The notes beneath the pieces were generated by a model. The model did not search any database and was not told the origin of the DNA. It worked only from the letters and a program-made list of their open reading frames with translations. A stretch of 64,000 nucleotides of DNA from Methylobacterium terrae. Its GTDB lineage: Bacteria > Pseudomonadota > Alphaproteobacteria > Rhizobiales > Beijerinckiaceae. Of the stretch, positions 8,710 to 17,779 are shown in pieces. The DNA lies in contig NZ_CP029553.1 of assembly GCF_003173755.1 (NCBI RefSeq), positions 5,460,001-5,524,000 of the forward strand. The letters run 5' to 3'. How positions within the stretch are numbered: position 1 is the first letter of the stretch; every line of letters begins with the position of its first letter. The translations under genes and the position numbers were made by a program.

Positions 8710-9666
8710 TCAGACGAAGAAGCGGTCGTTCACCTGCGCGGCCGCGACGCCCTGCAGCTCGATCGAGTTGCCGCCGCCGAGGTCGAGCAGCGCGTAGCCG
8801 GCGACGCTCGTCGACAGGGTGTAGGCCTGCCCGTTCAGGGCGATGCGGTCGCCCTGGGCGTAGGAGAAGTCGCGGATGAGGTCCTTGCCCTCGCCGCCGC
8901 CGAACACGAAGCGGTCGGCACCGGCGCCGCCGATCAGCACGTCGTTGCCGTCATTGCCGGTCAGCGTGTCGTTGCCGTAGCCGCCCACGAGGGTGTCCTG
9001 GCCCGACCCGCCATACAGGAAATCGCTGGCCAGGCCGCCGGTGATCTGGTCGTTGCCCGCGTCGCCGAACAGGACCACCGTCGAGGTATCGCTGTCGTAG
9101 CCGATGACGTCGTCGCCGTCGCCGCCGTAAACGACATCCGAGCCTTCGCCGAGACTGCCCCGGATGGTGTCGTTGCCGCCGCCGCCGTAGATGATGTCGT
9201 TGCCCTTGCCGCCGCGGATGGAATCGGCGCCGTCGCCGGAGGTCGAGTCCTTGCCGTCGTCACCGTAGATGACGTCGTTGCCCAATCCTCCGGTCAGGAT
9301 GTCGTTGCCGCTGTTGCCGTAGATCGTGGACGCGTCGAGATCGTTGCCGTACCAGATCTTGTCGTTGCCGGCACCGCCATAGACCGTGTCGTTCCCGGTA
9401 TGGATCGGCGATGCGCCGCCATCCGTGATGACGTCGTCATCGTCTCCGCCATCGACGAGATCGTTGCCGAGGCCGCCCAGGAGGGTGTCGCTGCCTGCCC
9501 CGCCGTAGAGCTGATCGTTGCCGCCACCACCGAGAATGCAATCGTTGCCGCCTTGGGCGCGGAGAATCACGCCATATGGCGCCGAAACGAAATCGAAGAC
9601 ATCGTCGACGTCGTCCTTGTCAGTGACTGTCGTCTCGTATCCCGTCACGTAGTTATAATTAGTCAT
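8710..9666 (-). CDS. RTX (hemolysin-type calcium-binding) repeat protein
   Basis: About 318 residues. From residue about 38 to about 240 the protein is a run of nonapeptide RTX repeats of the GGxGxDxUx type (for example GGGGNDQLYGGAGSDTL), which bind calcium and fold as a parallel beta-roll outside the cell. The C-terminal 70 residues (GADRFVFGGGEGKDLIRDF and beyond) match the serralysin-type C-terminus recognised by type I secretion. There is no N-terminal signal peptide, as expected. No T1SS genes are nearby. The ATG at 9666 is used; one at 9678 is also in frame. The 5' end and upstream DNA are AT-rich compared with the rest of the window. No enzymatic domain is visible. Confidence 0.85.
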   Translation of the reverse strand: MTNYNYVTGYETTVTDKDDVDDVFDFVSAPYGVILRAQGGNDCILGGGGNDQLYGGAGSDTLLGGLGNDLVDGGDDDDVITDGGASPIHTGNDTVYGGAGNDKIWYGNDLDASTIYGNSGNDILTGGLGNDVIYGDDGKDSTSGDGADSIRGGKGNDIIYGGGGNDTIRGSLGEGSDVVYGGDGDDVIGYDSDTSTVVLFGDAGNDQITGGLASDFLYGGSGQDTLVGGYGNDTLTGNDGNDVLIGGAGADRFVFGGGEGKDLIRDFSYAQGDRIALNGQAYTLSTSVAGYALLDLGGGNSIELQGVAAAQVNDRFFV

Positions 9667-10059
9667 CCCTAGCCCCATCTTTCTTGATTTAGGGACAACC
9701 CAATAAATCACCAAATGCGACCAAATTATGAACAGTCTTGACCGTCGATCGCAGGCGGCATCGACTGTGACGCGGCAGTCGCATCTTCGTCCTCGCAACA
9801 CCAAGCTCAAGCTGGACTGTGCGAGGGAAGCCGAGCCCGGATTCCCGCCGAGCCGGGCAGTCCGGCCCGGAACCTGGCCCGATACCGGTCACAAGCCGGC
9901 GGGAAGGTGCGGCGACGCCGTCCGGCCCTGCCGGGCATCGGGATCCGCGGCCCTGCCGCGGGCGAGCCTGCACCTCCGGGGTTCTTCGTCATCGCGCGGG
10001 TGCCGGGAATCCGCCGGGATCGCGCCGGAAGGTCCGACGGCACGGCGGCGGGGCGGGTC
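9667..10059. other. Intergenic region upstream of the RTX gene
   Basis: These 393 bp lie between the RTX start and the hybrid-kinase stop, both on the minus strand. The part next to the RTX gene (about 9667-9780) is clearly AT-rich and probably carries its promoter; the remainder is GC-rich with no supported ORF. No palindromic operator stands out. Confidence 0.5.
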
Positions 10060-12432
10060 TCACCCCCCCTCCGGCCCCGTCCGCGCCGCCAGTTCGTCGA
10101 TCAGACCCTGCAGCGAGGGCGGCACCGCCTCCGGCACCCGCTCGGCATACATCGTCCGCAGCATCCGCCCGATCTCGTTGAGGGAGATGCTGCCCTTGAC
10201 GATCACCCGCTCGGTGTCGCGGCCGAGCCGCTCCTTCTCGGCCGGCGTGATGTCCTTGGCGGTGAGCACCACCACCGGCACGTCGGCGCCGTCGGGGCGG
10301 GCGCGCAGGCGGGTGAGGAAGTCGAAGCCGTCCATCACCGGCATCATCAGGTCGAGGAGGATCAGGGACGGCCGGCCCTCGTCGAGGCGCTCGAGGCCGA
10401 CGGCGCCGTTCTCCGCCTCGTGCACGGTCCAGCCGTCCCGGGCGAGGCTGCGGCGCAGGCGCTCGCGCGCATCGGCATCGTCGTCGACGAGGAGCACCGT
10501 GCCGGGGGAGTCGGACGGGCGGTAGCGCTCCATCAGGCCCTTGAGGTGGTCCCAGTCGATCGGCTTGACGAGGTAGTCGGTGGCCCCCAGCGCCCGGCCG
10601 AGGCCCTGCTCGTTGACCACCGAGGTCATGATCACCGGGGTCGCAGCGAGGTCCGCGTCGCTGCGGATGGCGTGCAGCACCGACCAGCCGTCCATCCGGG
10701 GCATCTCGATGTCGAGGAGGATCGCCCGGGGTTTCAGGGCCCGGGCGAGCGCGAGGCCGGCCTTGCCGTCGTTGGCGGTGCGCACCCGGAACCCCTCGCG
10801 CTCGAGGAAGCGGGAGAGCAGCTCCCGGGCCGCCGGGTCGTCGTCGACGAGGAGCACCACGTCGTGGCGCGCGGCCTCCGCCTTCGCCTCGGCGAGGGCC
10901 CGCACCTCCTCCGGGCTGGGCTCGTCGTCCCGTGCCGTCAGCACCGCCGGCAGCCGGATGGTGAAGGTCGCGCCCTCGCCGTAGGTCGAGGTCACCGTGA
11001 TGTCGCCGCCCATGCGCCGGCAGAAGGCGCGGGTGATGGCAAGCCCGAGCCCGGTGCCGCCGAATTGCCGGGTGGTCGATTCGTCGGCCTGGGCGAAGCG
11101 CTCGAACAGCCGGCCGATCTGCTCCTCGGTGAGCCCGATGCCGGTATCGGCAACCGCGAAGGTCAGCCAGTCGGCGCCCTGCTCCACCTCGCGCCGGGCC
11201 GAGAGGATGATGGTGCCGCCTTCCGTGAACTTCGCCGCGTTGCCGAGGAGGTTGACCAGGCCCTGGCGCACCTTGCCCTGGTCCTGGCGCATGGCGCCGA
11301 CGTCGTCGGGGATGTCGAGGACGAGGCGGTTGCGCTTCTTCCCCACCAGCGACTCGGTCGCCGACACCACGTCGTCGAGCATGGCGCGGACGGAGAAATC
11401 CTCCGCCGCCACGGTCATGCGTCCGGCCTCGATCTTCGAGATGTCGAGGACGTCGTTGATGAGGCCGAGCAGGTGGCGCGCGGACGCTTCGATCTTGCGC
11501 AGGTCGGGCAGCAATTCGGCCTGGCCCAGGTCCTCCAGCTCCTCGGCGAGCATCTCCGAGTAGCCGATCACCGCCGAGAGCGGGGTGCGCAGCTCGTGGC
11601 TCATGTTGGCGATGAACTGGCTCTTCGCGCGGTTGGCGGCCTCGGCGGCGTGGCGGGCGCGGTCGATCTCGGCCTCGGCCTCCTTGCGGTCGGTGATGTC
11701 GACATGCATGCCGACCCATTCGCGCACGCGGCCGTCCTCGGCGGTGACGGGGGCGGCGCGCACCTCCATGTAGCGCCAGGCGCCGTCGCGCCGGCGCAGG
11801 CGGTACTCGATCTCGAACGGCGAGCGCGTCTCGACGGCCCGGGACCAGGCGTCCGCCGCCTTGGCCTGGTCGTCCGGGTGCACGGCCTCGACCCAGCCCC
11901 AGCCTTGCGCCTCCTCGTCGCTCTGGCCGGTATAGGCGGTCCAGCGCCACTGCCCGATCGTCAGCTCGCCGCTCGCATCCGTCGACCAGATGATCGCCGC
12001 GGCGCTGTCGACGAGGGCGCGGAAGCGGTCCTGGGCGTGGCGCAGGCGCTCCTCGGCGGCGCGCCGGCGGGTGATGTCGGTGTTGGTGCCGTACCAGCGC
12101 ACGATCTGCCCGGAGGCGTCGCGAAACGGCCGGGCCCGGGACAGGAACCAGCGGAAGGTCCCGTCGGCCCCTTTCAGCGGGAAGGTGTCCTCCCACGGCT
12201 CGCCGGTCTCGAAGGCGCGGCGGAAGCGGGTCTCGACCCGCGCGAGGTGATCCGGGTGGTGGACGGCGCGCCAGCCCCAGCCCTGCATCGTCTCGAACGT
12301 GGTGCCGGTGTACTCGTACCAGCGCTGATTGTACCAGACGATGGCGCCGTCGGCCTCGGCGATCCAGGCGAGCTGCGGCAGCGACTCGGCGAGGTTGCGG
12401 TAATCGTCCTCCCGTAGGCGCGCCTCGCTCAT
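10060..12432 (-). CDS. Hybrid sensor histidine kinase: PAS-PAS-HisKA-HATPase-REC-REC
   Basis: The protein is 790 residues and cytosolic (no membrane segments). Two PAS domains occupy about 10-120 and 130-245 ([10 protein letters not shown] and [10 protein letters not shown], each followed by a PAC tail ending DITRR or DITDR). A HisKA domain follows with the H-box [14 protein letters not shown], then a HATPase with [11 protein letters not shown] and GGTGLGLAI. Two receiver domains ([13 protein letters not shown] and [14 protein letters not shown]) each retain the phospho-acceptor Asp ([22 protein letters not shown]) and Lys. It phosphorylates its own receivers or relays to a histidine phosphotransferase. 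No separate response regulator or HPt gene is adjacent. It lies downstream of nadK after a 182-bp gap. Confidence 0.92.
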   Translation of the reverse strand: MSEARLREDDYRNLAESLPQLAWIAEADGAIVWYNQRWYEYTGTTFETMQGWGWRAVHHPDHLARVETRFRRAFETGEPWEDTFPLKGADGTFRWFLSRARPFRDASGQIVRWYGTNTDITRRRAAEERLRHAQDRFRALVDSAAAIIWSTDASGELTIGQWRWTAYTGQSDEEAQGWGWVEAVHPDDQAKAADAWSRAVETRSPFEIEYRLRRRDGAWRYMEVRAAPVTAEDGRVREWVGMHVDITDRKEAEAEIDRARHAAEAANRAKSQFIANMSHELRTPLSAVIGYSEMLAEELEDLGQAELLPDLRKIEASARHLLGLINDVLDISKIEAGRMTVAAEDFSVRAMLDDVVSATESLVGKKRNRLVLDIPDDVGAMRQDQGKVRQGLVNLLGNAAKFTEGGTIILSARREVEQGADWLTFAVADTGIGLTEEQIGRLFERFAQADESTTRQFGGTGLGLAITRAFCRRMGGDITVTSTYGEGATFTIRLPAVLTARDDEPSPEEVRALAEAKAEAARHDVVLLVDDDPAARELLSRFLEREGFRVRTANDGKAGLALARALKPRAILLDIEMPRMDGWSVLHAIRSDADLAATPVIMTSVVNEQGLGRALGATDYLVKPIDWDHLKGLMERYRPSDSPGTVLLVDDDADARERLRRSLARDGWTVHEAENGAVGLERLDEGRPSLILLDLMMPVMDGFDFLTRLRARPDGADVPVVVLTAKDITPAEKERLGRDTERVIVKGSISLNEIGRMLRTMYAERVPEAVPPSLQGLIDELAARTGPEGG

Positions 12433-12614
12433 CGGATCGAGGCCCGGCGGGAGGGCAGGCGCAGGGTGTCGGGCATCCGGGCAGCTCCGTGGCGAGGCCC
12501 TGACACCGGGCCCCGGCACGGATCTATGCGGGCGCGCGCCGGCTTCCAGTGCGCCGCGATGCCGTAAGGTCGGGGTTCATCCGGTTTCGGTGAAGGGATC
12601 TTCCAGAAACCACA

Positions 12615-13385
12615 TCAGCCGAACTGCTCGCGCAGGATGCGCTCGTCCATGCCCTGGCCGGGGTCGTGCAGCATCACGAGCTCGGTCGAGCGGTCGAGCT
12701 GGGTCTCGACCCGGGCGACGCGGCGGAACTCGGTGTGGTCGGCCACCGCGGCGACCGGCCGGTATTCCGGGTCCTTGACCTCGATGCGGATGCGGGCGTG
12801 GCTCGGCAGGAGCACGCTGCCCTGGCGCCGGGGCCGGAAGGCCGAGATCGGGGTGAGCGCGATGAGCTGGGAGGAGATCGGCAGGATCGGCCCGCCGACC
12901 GAGAGGTTGTAGGCGGTGGAGCCCACGGGCGTGGCCGCCAGCACCCCGTCGGCGATCAGCTCGGGCAGGCGCACCTGGCCGTCGATCGAGATCTTCAGCT
13001 TGGCGGTCTGGTGGGTCTGGCGCAGCATGTAGACCTCGTTGACCGCCCGCGCCGTGTGGGTGAGGCCGCCGACGTCGGTGACGACCATCAGGAGCGGGTG
13101 GACCACGCTGCGCTGCGCCACCTCCAGCCGCTCGACGAGGTCGTCGAGGTGGAACTCGTTCATCAGGAAGCCGACGGTGCCGCGGTTCATGCCGTAGATC
13201 GGCTTGCCCGTGCCCATGAAGCGGTGCAGCGCCTGGAGCATCAGCCCGTCGCCGCCCAACCCCACCACCACGTCCGCCTCCTCGGGCGGCACGTGGTCGT
13301 AGCGCTGCATCAGGAGCTCGGCCGCCTCGCGGGCGTCGGGCGTCGGGCTCGCGATGAAGGCGATCTGTCTGAAGCGCCGCGCCAT
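12615..13385 (-). CDS. nadK: NAD kinase
   Basis: The protein is 256 residues, the compact size of alphaproteobacterial NadK. The GGDG motif is at 44-47, the NE motif is in ARAVNEVYML near 118, and the TPVGSTAYNLSVGGPI substrate loop is intact. It phosphorylates NAD+ to NADP+ in the cytoplasm and supplies NADPH-dependent biosynthesis. The Met before ARRFRQIAFI was chosen; a longer frame to 13484 adds Arg-rich sequence without similarity. The downstream hybrid kinase may be transcribed separately. Confidence 0.93.
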   Translation of the reverse strand: MARRFRQIAFIASPTPDAREAAELLMQRYDHVPPEEADVVVGLGGDGLMLQALHRFMGTGKPIYGMNRGTVGFLMNEFHLDDLVERLEVAQRSVVHPLLMVVTDVGGLTHTARAVNEVYMLRQTHQTAKLKISIDGQVRLPELIADGVLAATPVGSTAYNLSVGGPILPISSQLIALTPISAFRPRRQGSVLLPSHARIRIEVKDPEYRPVAAVADHTEFRRVARVETQLDRSTELVMLHDPGQGMDERILREQFG

Positions 13386-13548
13386 GTGGTGTCCCGACCG
13401 CCGAACGATGAGGTCCTGGCCGCGCATCCCTCGACGCGAGCGGCCGCCGGGCCGTCGCCGGCCGCGTCGGGAGAGGCATAGCATGGAGCGTCCGCCTCTC
13501 GTCTACATCCCGTTCCCGGACGCGGTCAGCCGACCCGGCGACCCCGGC

Positions 13549-14268
13549 TCACCAGAGCGAGAATTCCGTGGCGAAATCCGTGGTCCGGAGCCGGGCGCAG
13601 GCCTCGGGCCGGCACTCGTCCCGCGGCCGGAGCGCGAGGCGTCCCGACGCCGCGGTCTCGAAGCGCAGCCGCACCGGCGGGTCGTCCTCCTTGGTGTAGA
13701 CGAGGCTGACCTCGAACCGGACGAAGTCGTAGGCCTTGGCGTCGGCGTAGAAGATCGAATCGCGCGAGACCGCCTCGCCGGGGTTGAGGTCGGAGGGCTC
13801 GGCCCCGTCTGCCGCGCCGGAAAAGAGCTTGCCCTGGCGCAGGATCACGGTGCCGGGCTCGTCGAGGGCGTAGCCGCCGGCGAAGATCGTGCCCCCGTCC
13901 GGGCCCCGGCCGCCGGCATCCCGGCCGCCGGCGCTTGGGCCGCCGGCGCTTGGGCCGCCGGACGGGGCCGCGTCCGCCCCGAACCGCGCCCGGATGCCGG
14001 TCACGGTGTAGGCGAGGCCGAGGACCCGCACGCCGGTCTCGCCGACGTTGCGGCGGGTCACGGTCGAGCGGATGGCGACGTGGCCGTCGCGCTCGCCGGC
14101 CCTGGCGAGGCCGGTCGTCACCGACACCGTCGGCGGCGCCAGCCCGGGCTTGATGCGGGCCTCGTAGACGAAGGTGTAGACGCCCCAGGCCCCGGCGCCG
14201 AGGATCGCCAGGGTCTGGACCAGCGTGTTGACGCGGTCGAGGTCGAGGCGGCGGGCAGGACCGGTCAC
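13549..14268 (-). CDS. Membrane-anchored protein of unknown function
   Basis: This 239-residue protein has one hydrophobic segment at about residues 14-36 (TLVQTLAILGAGAWGVYTFV). The rest is predicted to be soluble and beta-rich, with a Gly-rich loop at about 102-126 generated by a tandem 15-bp repeat (13924-13953) encoding GGPSA units. A GTG start is used. It begins only 12 nt after the stop of the metallo-hydrolase gene upstream, so the two are likely an operon. The family is not recognised. A membrane-tethered periplasmic domain is the best reading. Confidence 0.65.
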   Translation of the reverse strand: MTGPARRLDLDRVNTLVQTLAILGAGAWGVYTFVYEARIKPGLAPPTVSVTTGLARAGERDGHVAIRSTVTRRNVGETGVRVLGLAYTVTGIRARFGADAAPSGGPSAGGPSAGGRDAGGRGPDGGTIFAGGYALDEPGTVILRQGKLFSGAADGAEPSDLNPGEAVSRDSIFYADAKAYDFVRFEVSLVYTKEDDPPVRLRFETAASGRLALRPRDECRPEACARLRTTDFATEFSLW

Positions 14269-14280
14269 GCGGGGCGCCGC

Positions 14281-15249
14281 TCAGGCGAGGCCCAGCCCCC
14301 ATTGCAGCGGCACGAACTCGTAAGTCCCGCCGGCCTTCGCGACGTGGCCGGCGGCCGGGAAGGGGGCGTGGTAGAACGCGACCGGCAGCCGCTCGTCGGC
14401 GATCAGCGCCAGCATCCGGTGGCGGGTGGCGCGGGCCTGGTCCGCATCCATGTCGAACAGGGCCGACCAGTCGGGGTGGCGCACGAACAGGGCCGGGTGG
14501 TTGGTGATGTCGGAGGCGATCAGCAGGCGGCGCCCGCCGGATTCGAGCCGGAACGAGGTGTGGCCCGGCGTATGGCCCGGCGTGCCGAGCGCGGTGAGGC
14601 CGGGCAGCACCTCCTGGTCCCAGGCGTAGCGCTCGACCTTGAGGCCGCCGCCGAAGGTCTTCTGCACGGCGCCGAGATTGGCCTTCAGGGCCTCGGGCGG
14701 GTTGGCGATGCGGCCGTCATCCATCCAGAAGCGCCACTCGGCCTCCGGTACCAGCACTTGCGCGTTCGGGAAGGTCGGCGAGCCGTCCTTGCGCTTGAGC
14801 CCGACGATGTGGTCGGGGTGGAAGTGGCTGATCACCACCGCGTCGATCGCGCCCGGATCGATTCCCGCGAGCGCGAGCCCGCGCAGGGTTCCGCCGGTGC
14901 CGGGCGGGCCCTGATCGGCGAAACCCGCATCGACCAGCACGCGCTTCCCCCCGAGGGTGAGGAGGAGCGGCGTGAAGGTGATCGGCAGGGTCTCGGTCGG
15001 CAGGAAGGCCCGGGACAGGGCGGCCTGGACCTCGGGCAGGGGCGCGTTGCGCACGAAGCCGGCGTCGAGCGGCCGCTTCACCCCGCCCTCGTGCAGGGCG
15101 GTCACCGTCGCGTCGCCGATTCCGTAGCGGTAGACTCCCGGCAGGTCGGCAGCGGGCGCGCTGCCTCCGCCGGCGAGGCCCGGGGCGCTGGTGAGGATCG
15201 GGCCGGCGAGGACGCCTCCGGCCATGAGGGTGCGGCGGGACATCGACAT
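14281..15249 (-). CDS. Tat-exported metallo-beta-lactamase-fold hydrolase
   Basis: The protein is 322 residues with a twin-arginine leader (MSMSRRTLMAGG, residues 1-12). The zinc-binding motif HFHPDH is at 142-147, followed by GTPGHTPGH and ASDITNHP, the remaining metal ligands of the MBL fold. Such periplasmic enzymes include lactonases, but the substrate cannot be set from sequence. A GGGAGG ribosome site supports the ATG at 15249. It is divergent from ggt, with 156 bp between the starts, and is followed closely by the membrane-anchored unknown. Confidence 0.85.
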   Translation of the reverse strand: MSMSRRTLMAGGVLAGPILTSAPGLAGGGSAPAADLPGVYRYGIGDATVTALHEGGVKRPLDAGFVRNAPLPEVQAALSRAFLPTETLPITFTPLLLTLGGKRVLVDAGFADQGPPGTGGTLRGLALAGIDPGAIDAVVISHFHPDHIVGLKRKDGSPTFPNAQVLVPEAEWRFWMDDGRIANPPEALKANLGAVQKTFGGGLKVERYAWDQEVLPGLTALGTPGHTPGHTSFRLESGGRRLLIASDITNHPALFVRHPDWSALFDMDADQARATRHRMLALIADERLPVAFYHAPFPAAGHVAKAGGTYEFVPLQWGLGLA

Positions 15250-15405
15250 CGGGGCCTCCCTGTGCGTCTTCGTGCGTCTCCACCCGCAGCTAGAGCGCGA
15301 GCGGCGGAAGGGGATGCCGGGGGGCTTCGAAAAACCGTCCGCGCGATACAGTGGCGCGCCGCCCTCGTGTACCGTGGCGGCGAATCACGGAAGGGCAGGA
15401 CGCTC

Positions 15406-17196
15406 ATGGTCCAAAGGATGGCCTCGCACCAAAGGATGGCCTCGCACCACGGGATGGCCTGGCGCCACAGGGCCGCCCCGGTCGGCATCGGCCTCCTGGC
15501 GGCACTCCTCGTCGTCGCGGTGCCGCGGGAGGCCGCGATCGCCGCCTCGCGGGCGCCGGTCGCCGCCGAGCACGGCATGGTCGTCACGGCGCAGCACTAC
15601 GCGACGCAGGTCGGCGTCGACGTGCTCAAGCAGGGCGGCAACGCCATCGATGCCGCGGTCGCGGTCGGCTACGCGCTCGCGGTGGTCTACCCGGCCGCCG
15701 GCAATCTCGGCGGCGGCGGCTTCATGACGATCCAGCGCGCCGACGGCAGCCGGACCTTCCTGGACTTCCGCGAGAAGGCGCCGCTCGCCGCGACGCGGGA
15801 CATGTTCCTCGACAAGGCCGGCAACGTCGTCAAGGGCTTGAGCACGAAGGGCTTCCTCGCCGTCGGCGTGCCCGGCACCGTGGCGGGTCTCGAGGAGGCG
15901 CGCGCCAAGTACGGCACGAAGCCGCGCGCCGAGCTGATCGCCCCGGCGATCCGGCTCGCCGAGGAGGGCTTCACCCTCGACCAGGGCGACGTCGACATGC
16001 TCGCGACCGGCACCGAGGATTTCGGCAAGGACCCGGCCTCGGCCAGGATCTTCCTGAACCAGGGCCGGCCTTACGCCGTGGGCGAGCGGCTCGTCCAGAC
16101 CGACCTCGCGGGCACGCTGCGGGCGATCGGCGCGCAGGGCAAGGACGGGTTCTACAAGGGCGCGGTCGCGGACGCGCTGACAGCGTCGAGCCGGGCGCAG
16201 GGCGGCCTCATCGTCCAGGCCGACCTCGACCGCTACGCCACCCGCGAATTGCCGCCGATCGAGTGCGACTACCGCGGCTACCGGGTGGTCTCGGCCCCGC
16301 CGCCGAGCTCCGGCGGCGTGGTGATCTGCGAGATGCTGAACATCCTCGAGGGCTACGACCTCGCCAAGCTCGGCTGGGGCTCGGCGCAGGCCGTCCACTA
16401 CGAGATCGAGGCGATGCGCCACAGCTATCTCGACCGCAACAGCTATCTCGGCGACCCGGACTTCGTGAAGAACCCGGTCGAGCGGCTGATCGACAAGGGC
16501 TACGCGGAGAAGATCCGAGCGGCGATCGACCCGCAGAAGGCCGGCAACTCCGCCGCCCTCAAGCCCGGCGTACCGCCGCACGAGGGCAGCAACACCACCC
16601 ACTACTCGATCGTCGACGGGCAGGGCAACGCCGTCTCGGTGACCTACACCCTCAACGACTGGTTCGGCGCGCGGATCGTCCCGGAGGGGACGGGCGTGCT
16701 GCTCAACAACGAGATGGACGACTTCACCGCCAAGGTCGGCGTGCCGAACATCTACGGCCTGCTCCAGGGCGAGGCGAACGCCGTCGCGCCCGGCAAGACG
16801 CCCCTGAGCTCGATGAGCCCGACCATCGTCACCAAGGACGGCAAGCCGGTCTTCGTGACGGGGACGCCCGGCGGCAGCCGGATCATCACGGTGGTGCTGC
16901 ACAGCATCCTCAACGTGATCGATTACGGGATGAACGTGCAGGAGGCCGCCGACGCGCCGCGCCTCCACCACCAGTGGATGCCCGACGTCACCAACGTCGA
17001 GCGCTTCGCGCTCTCGCCGGACACCCGCAGGATCCTGGAGGGCATGGGCCACACCTTCGGCCCGGCCCAGCCGGCCAACCACCTCGCGGCGATCCTGATC
17101 GGCGCGCCGACCTTGGGCGGCAAGCCGGTGGGGGCGTTCCGGTACTACGGCGCCAACGACCCGCGGCGGAATACCGGGAGCGCGCAGGGGTACTGA
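15406..17196 (+). CDS. ggt: Gamma-glutamyltranspeptidase
   Basis: The protein is 596 residues. After a hydrophobic export signal (about 27-48) comes a classical GGT: the GGNAIDAAVAVGYAL segment, the autoprocessing site before Thr397 (SNTTHYSIVDG), and the C-terminal SSMSPTIV and GTPGGSRIITVVL substrate loops. The proenzyme self-cleaves to a large and a small subunit, with the new N-terminal Thr as nucleophile. It hydrolyses glutathione or transfers gamma-glutamyl groups in the periplasm. The extreme N-terminus is unusual: an 18-bp unit repeated three times (15415-15468) gives four in-frame Met codons, so the exact start is uncertain, although all choices keep the signal peptide. Confidence 0.92.
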   Translation: MVQRMASHQRMASHHGMAWRHRAAPVGIGLLAALLVVAVPREAAIAASRAPVAAEHGMVVTAQHYATQVGVDVLKQGGNAIDAAVAVGYALAVVYPAAGNLGGGGFMTIQRADGSRTFLDFREKAPLAATRDMFLDKAGNVVKGLSTKGFLAVGVPGTVAGLEEARAKYGTKPRAELIAPAIRLAEEGFTLDQGDVDMLATGTEDFGKDPASARIFLNQGRPYAVGERLVQTDLAGTLRAIGAQGKDGFYKGAVADALTASSRAQGGLIVQADLDRYATRELPPIECDYRGYRVVSAPPPSSGGVVICEMLNILEGYDLAKLGWGSAQAVHYEIEAMRHSYLDRNSYLGDPDFVKNPVERLIDKGYAEKIRAAIDPQKAGNSAALKPGVPPHEGSNTTHYSIVDGQGNAVSVTYTLNDWFGARIVPEGTGVLLNNEMDDFTAKVGVPNIYGLLQGEANAVAPGKTPLSSMSPTIVTKDGKPVFVTGTPGGSRIITVVLHSILNVIDYGMNVQEAADAPRLHHQWMPDVTNVERFALSPDTRRILEGMGHTFGPAQPANHLAAILIGAPTLGGKPVGAFRYYGANDPRRNTGSAQGY

Positions 17197-17779
17197 GCCG
17201 GGACGTGAGGTCGGACGCGCCGCGGGGCCATCCGCTCCCGCGGCGCGCGCCGGAAGTTCGCCCGGGCGCGCGGGTCGCGACGGCTCTCGGGCGTCGCCCC
17301 GATGGCGCGCTCCGATCCAGGATGCCATCCATGGGGAGCGGGAGCGCGTCGGTCCGCGGTCCATCGGGCGGCCCCCGTCATCCGCCGCGCCTCGTGCATC
17401 GTGCCGTCGCGGCTCCCCACCGGGCCGAGGCCGACGCGATCGGACCGCCCTCGAAGACGCCGCGCGGCAGGGCCTCCACCCTCGTTCACGGTGCCGGCGG
17501 CCCGCAACCGCCCGCGATCGGCTCCGAGCCGTTAGCCGAGGCAGGACTGCCCTACGCCTTTCAGCTGACGTTGCTTCGTCGAAATGGGCGTTGCGCATCC
17601 TATTTTCGCGCGCACATGGTAGAAAGTGAGCGCGTCGGCTTGATATTACATACTTATTCGTCGTTGTAAAAAATCCCTATGCTATTTAGTCATTCATAAA
17701 CAACACAACAATTCCTAAAATGTGAATAATACCGCCAAATCTTTGAAATTCGGCGCCGATCGCCGCTGGAGCAACAATC
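17197..17779. other. Gene-free stretch with AT-rich 3' half
   Basis: No convincing gene was found in 583 bp. The first 350 bp are GC-rich. From about 17560 to 17755 the composition turns AT-rich, with runs such as TAAAAAATCC and ATTCATAAACAA directly ahead of the GMC oxidoreductase. This probably holds its promoter and may mark an acquired segment. Confidence 0.5.
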
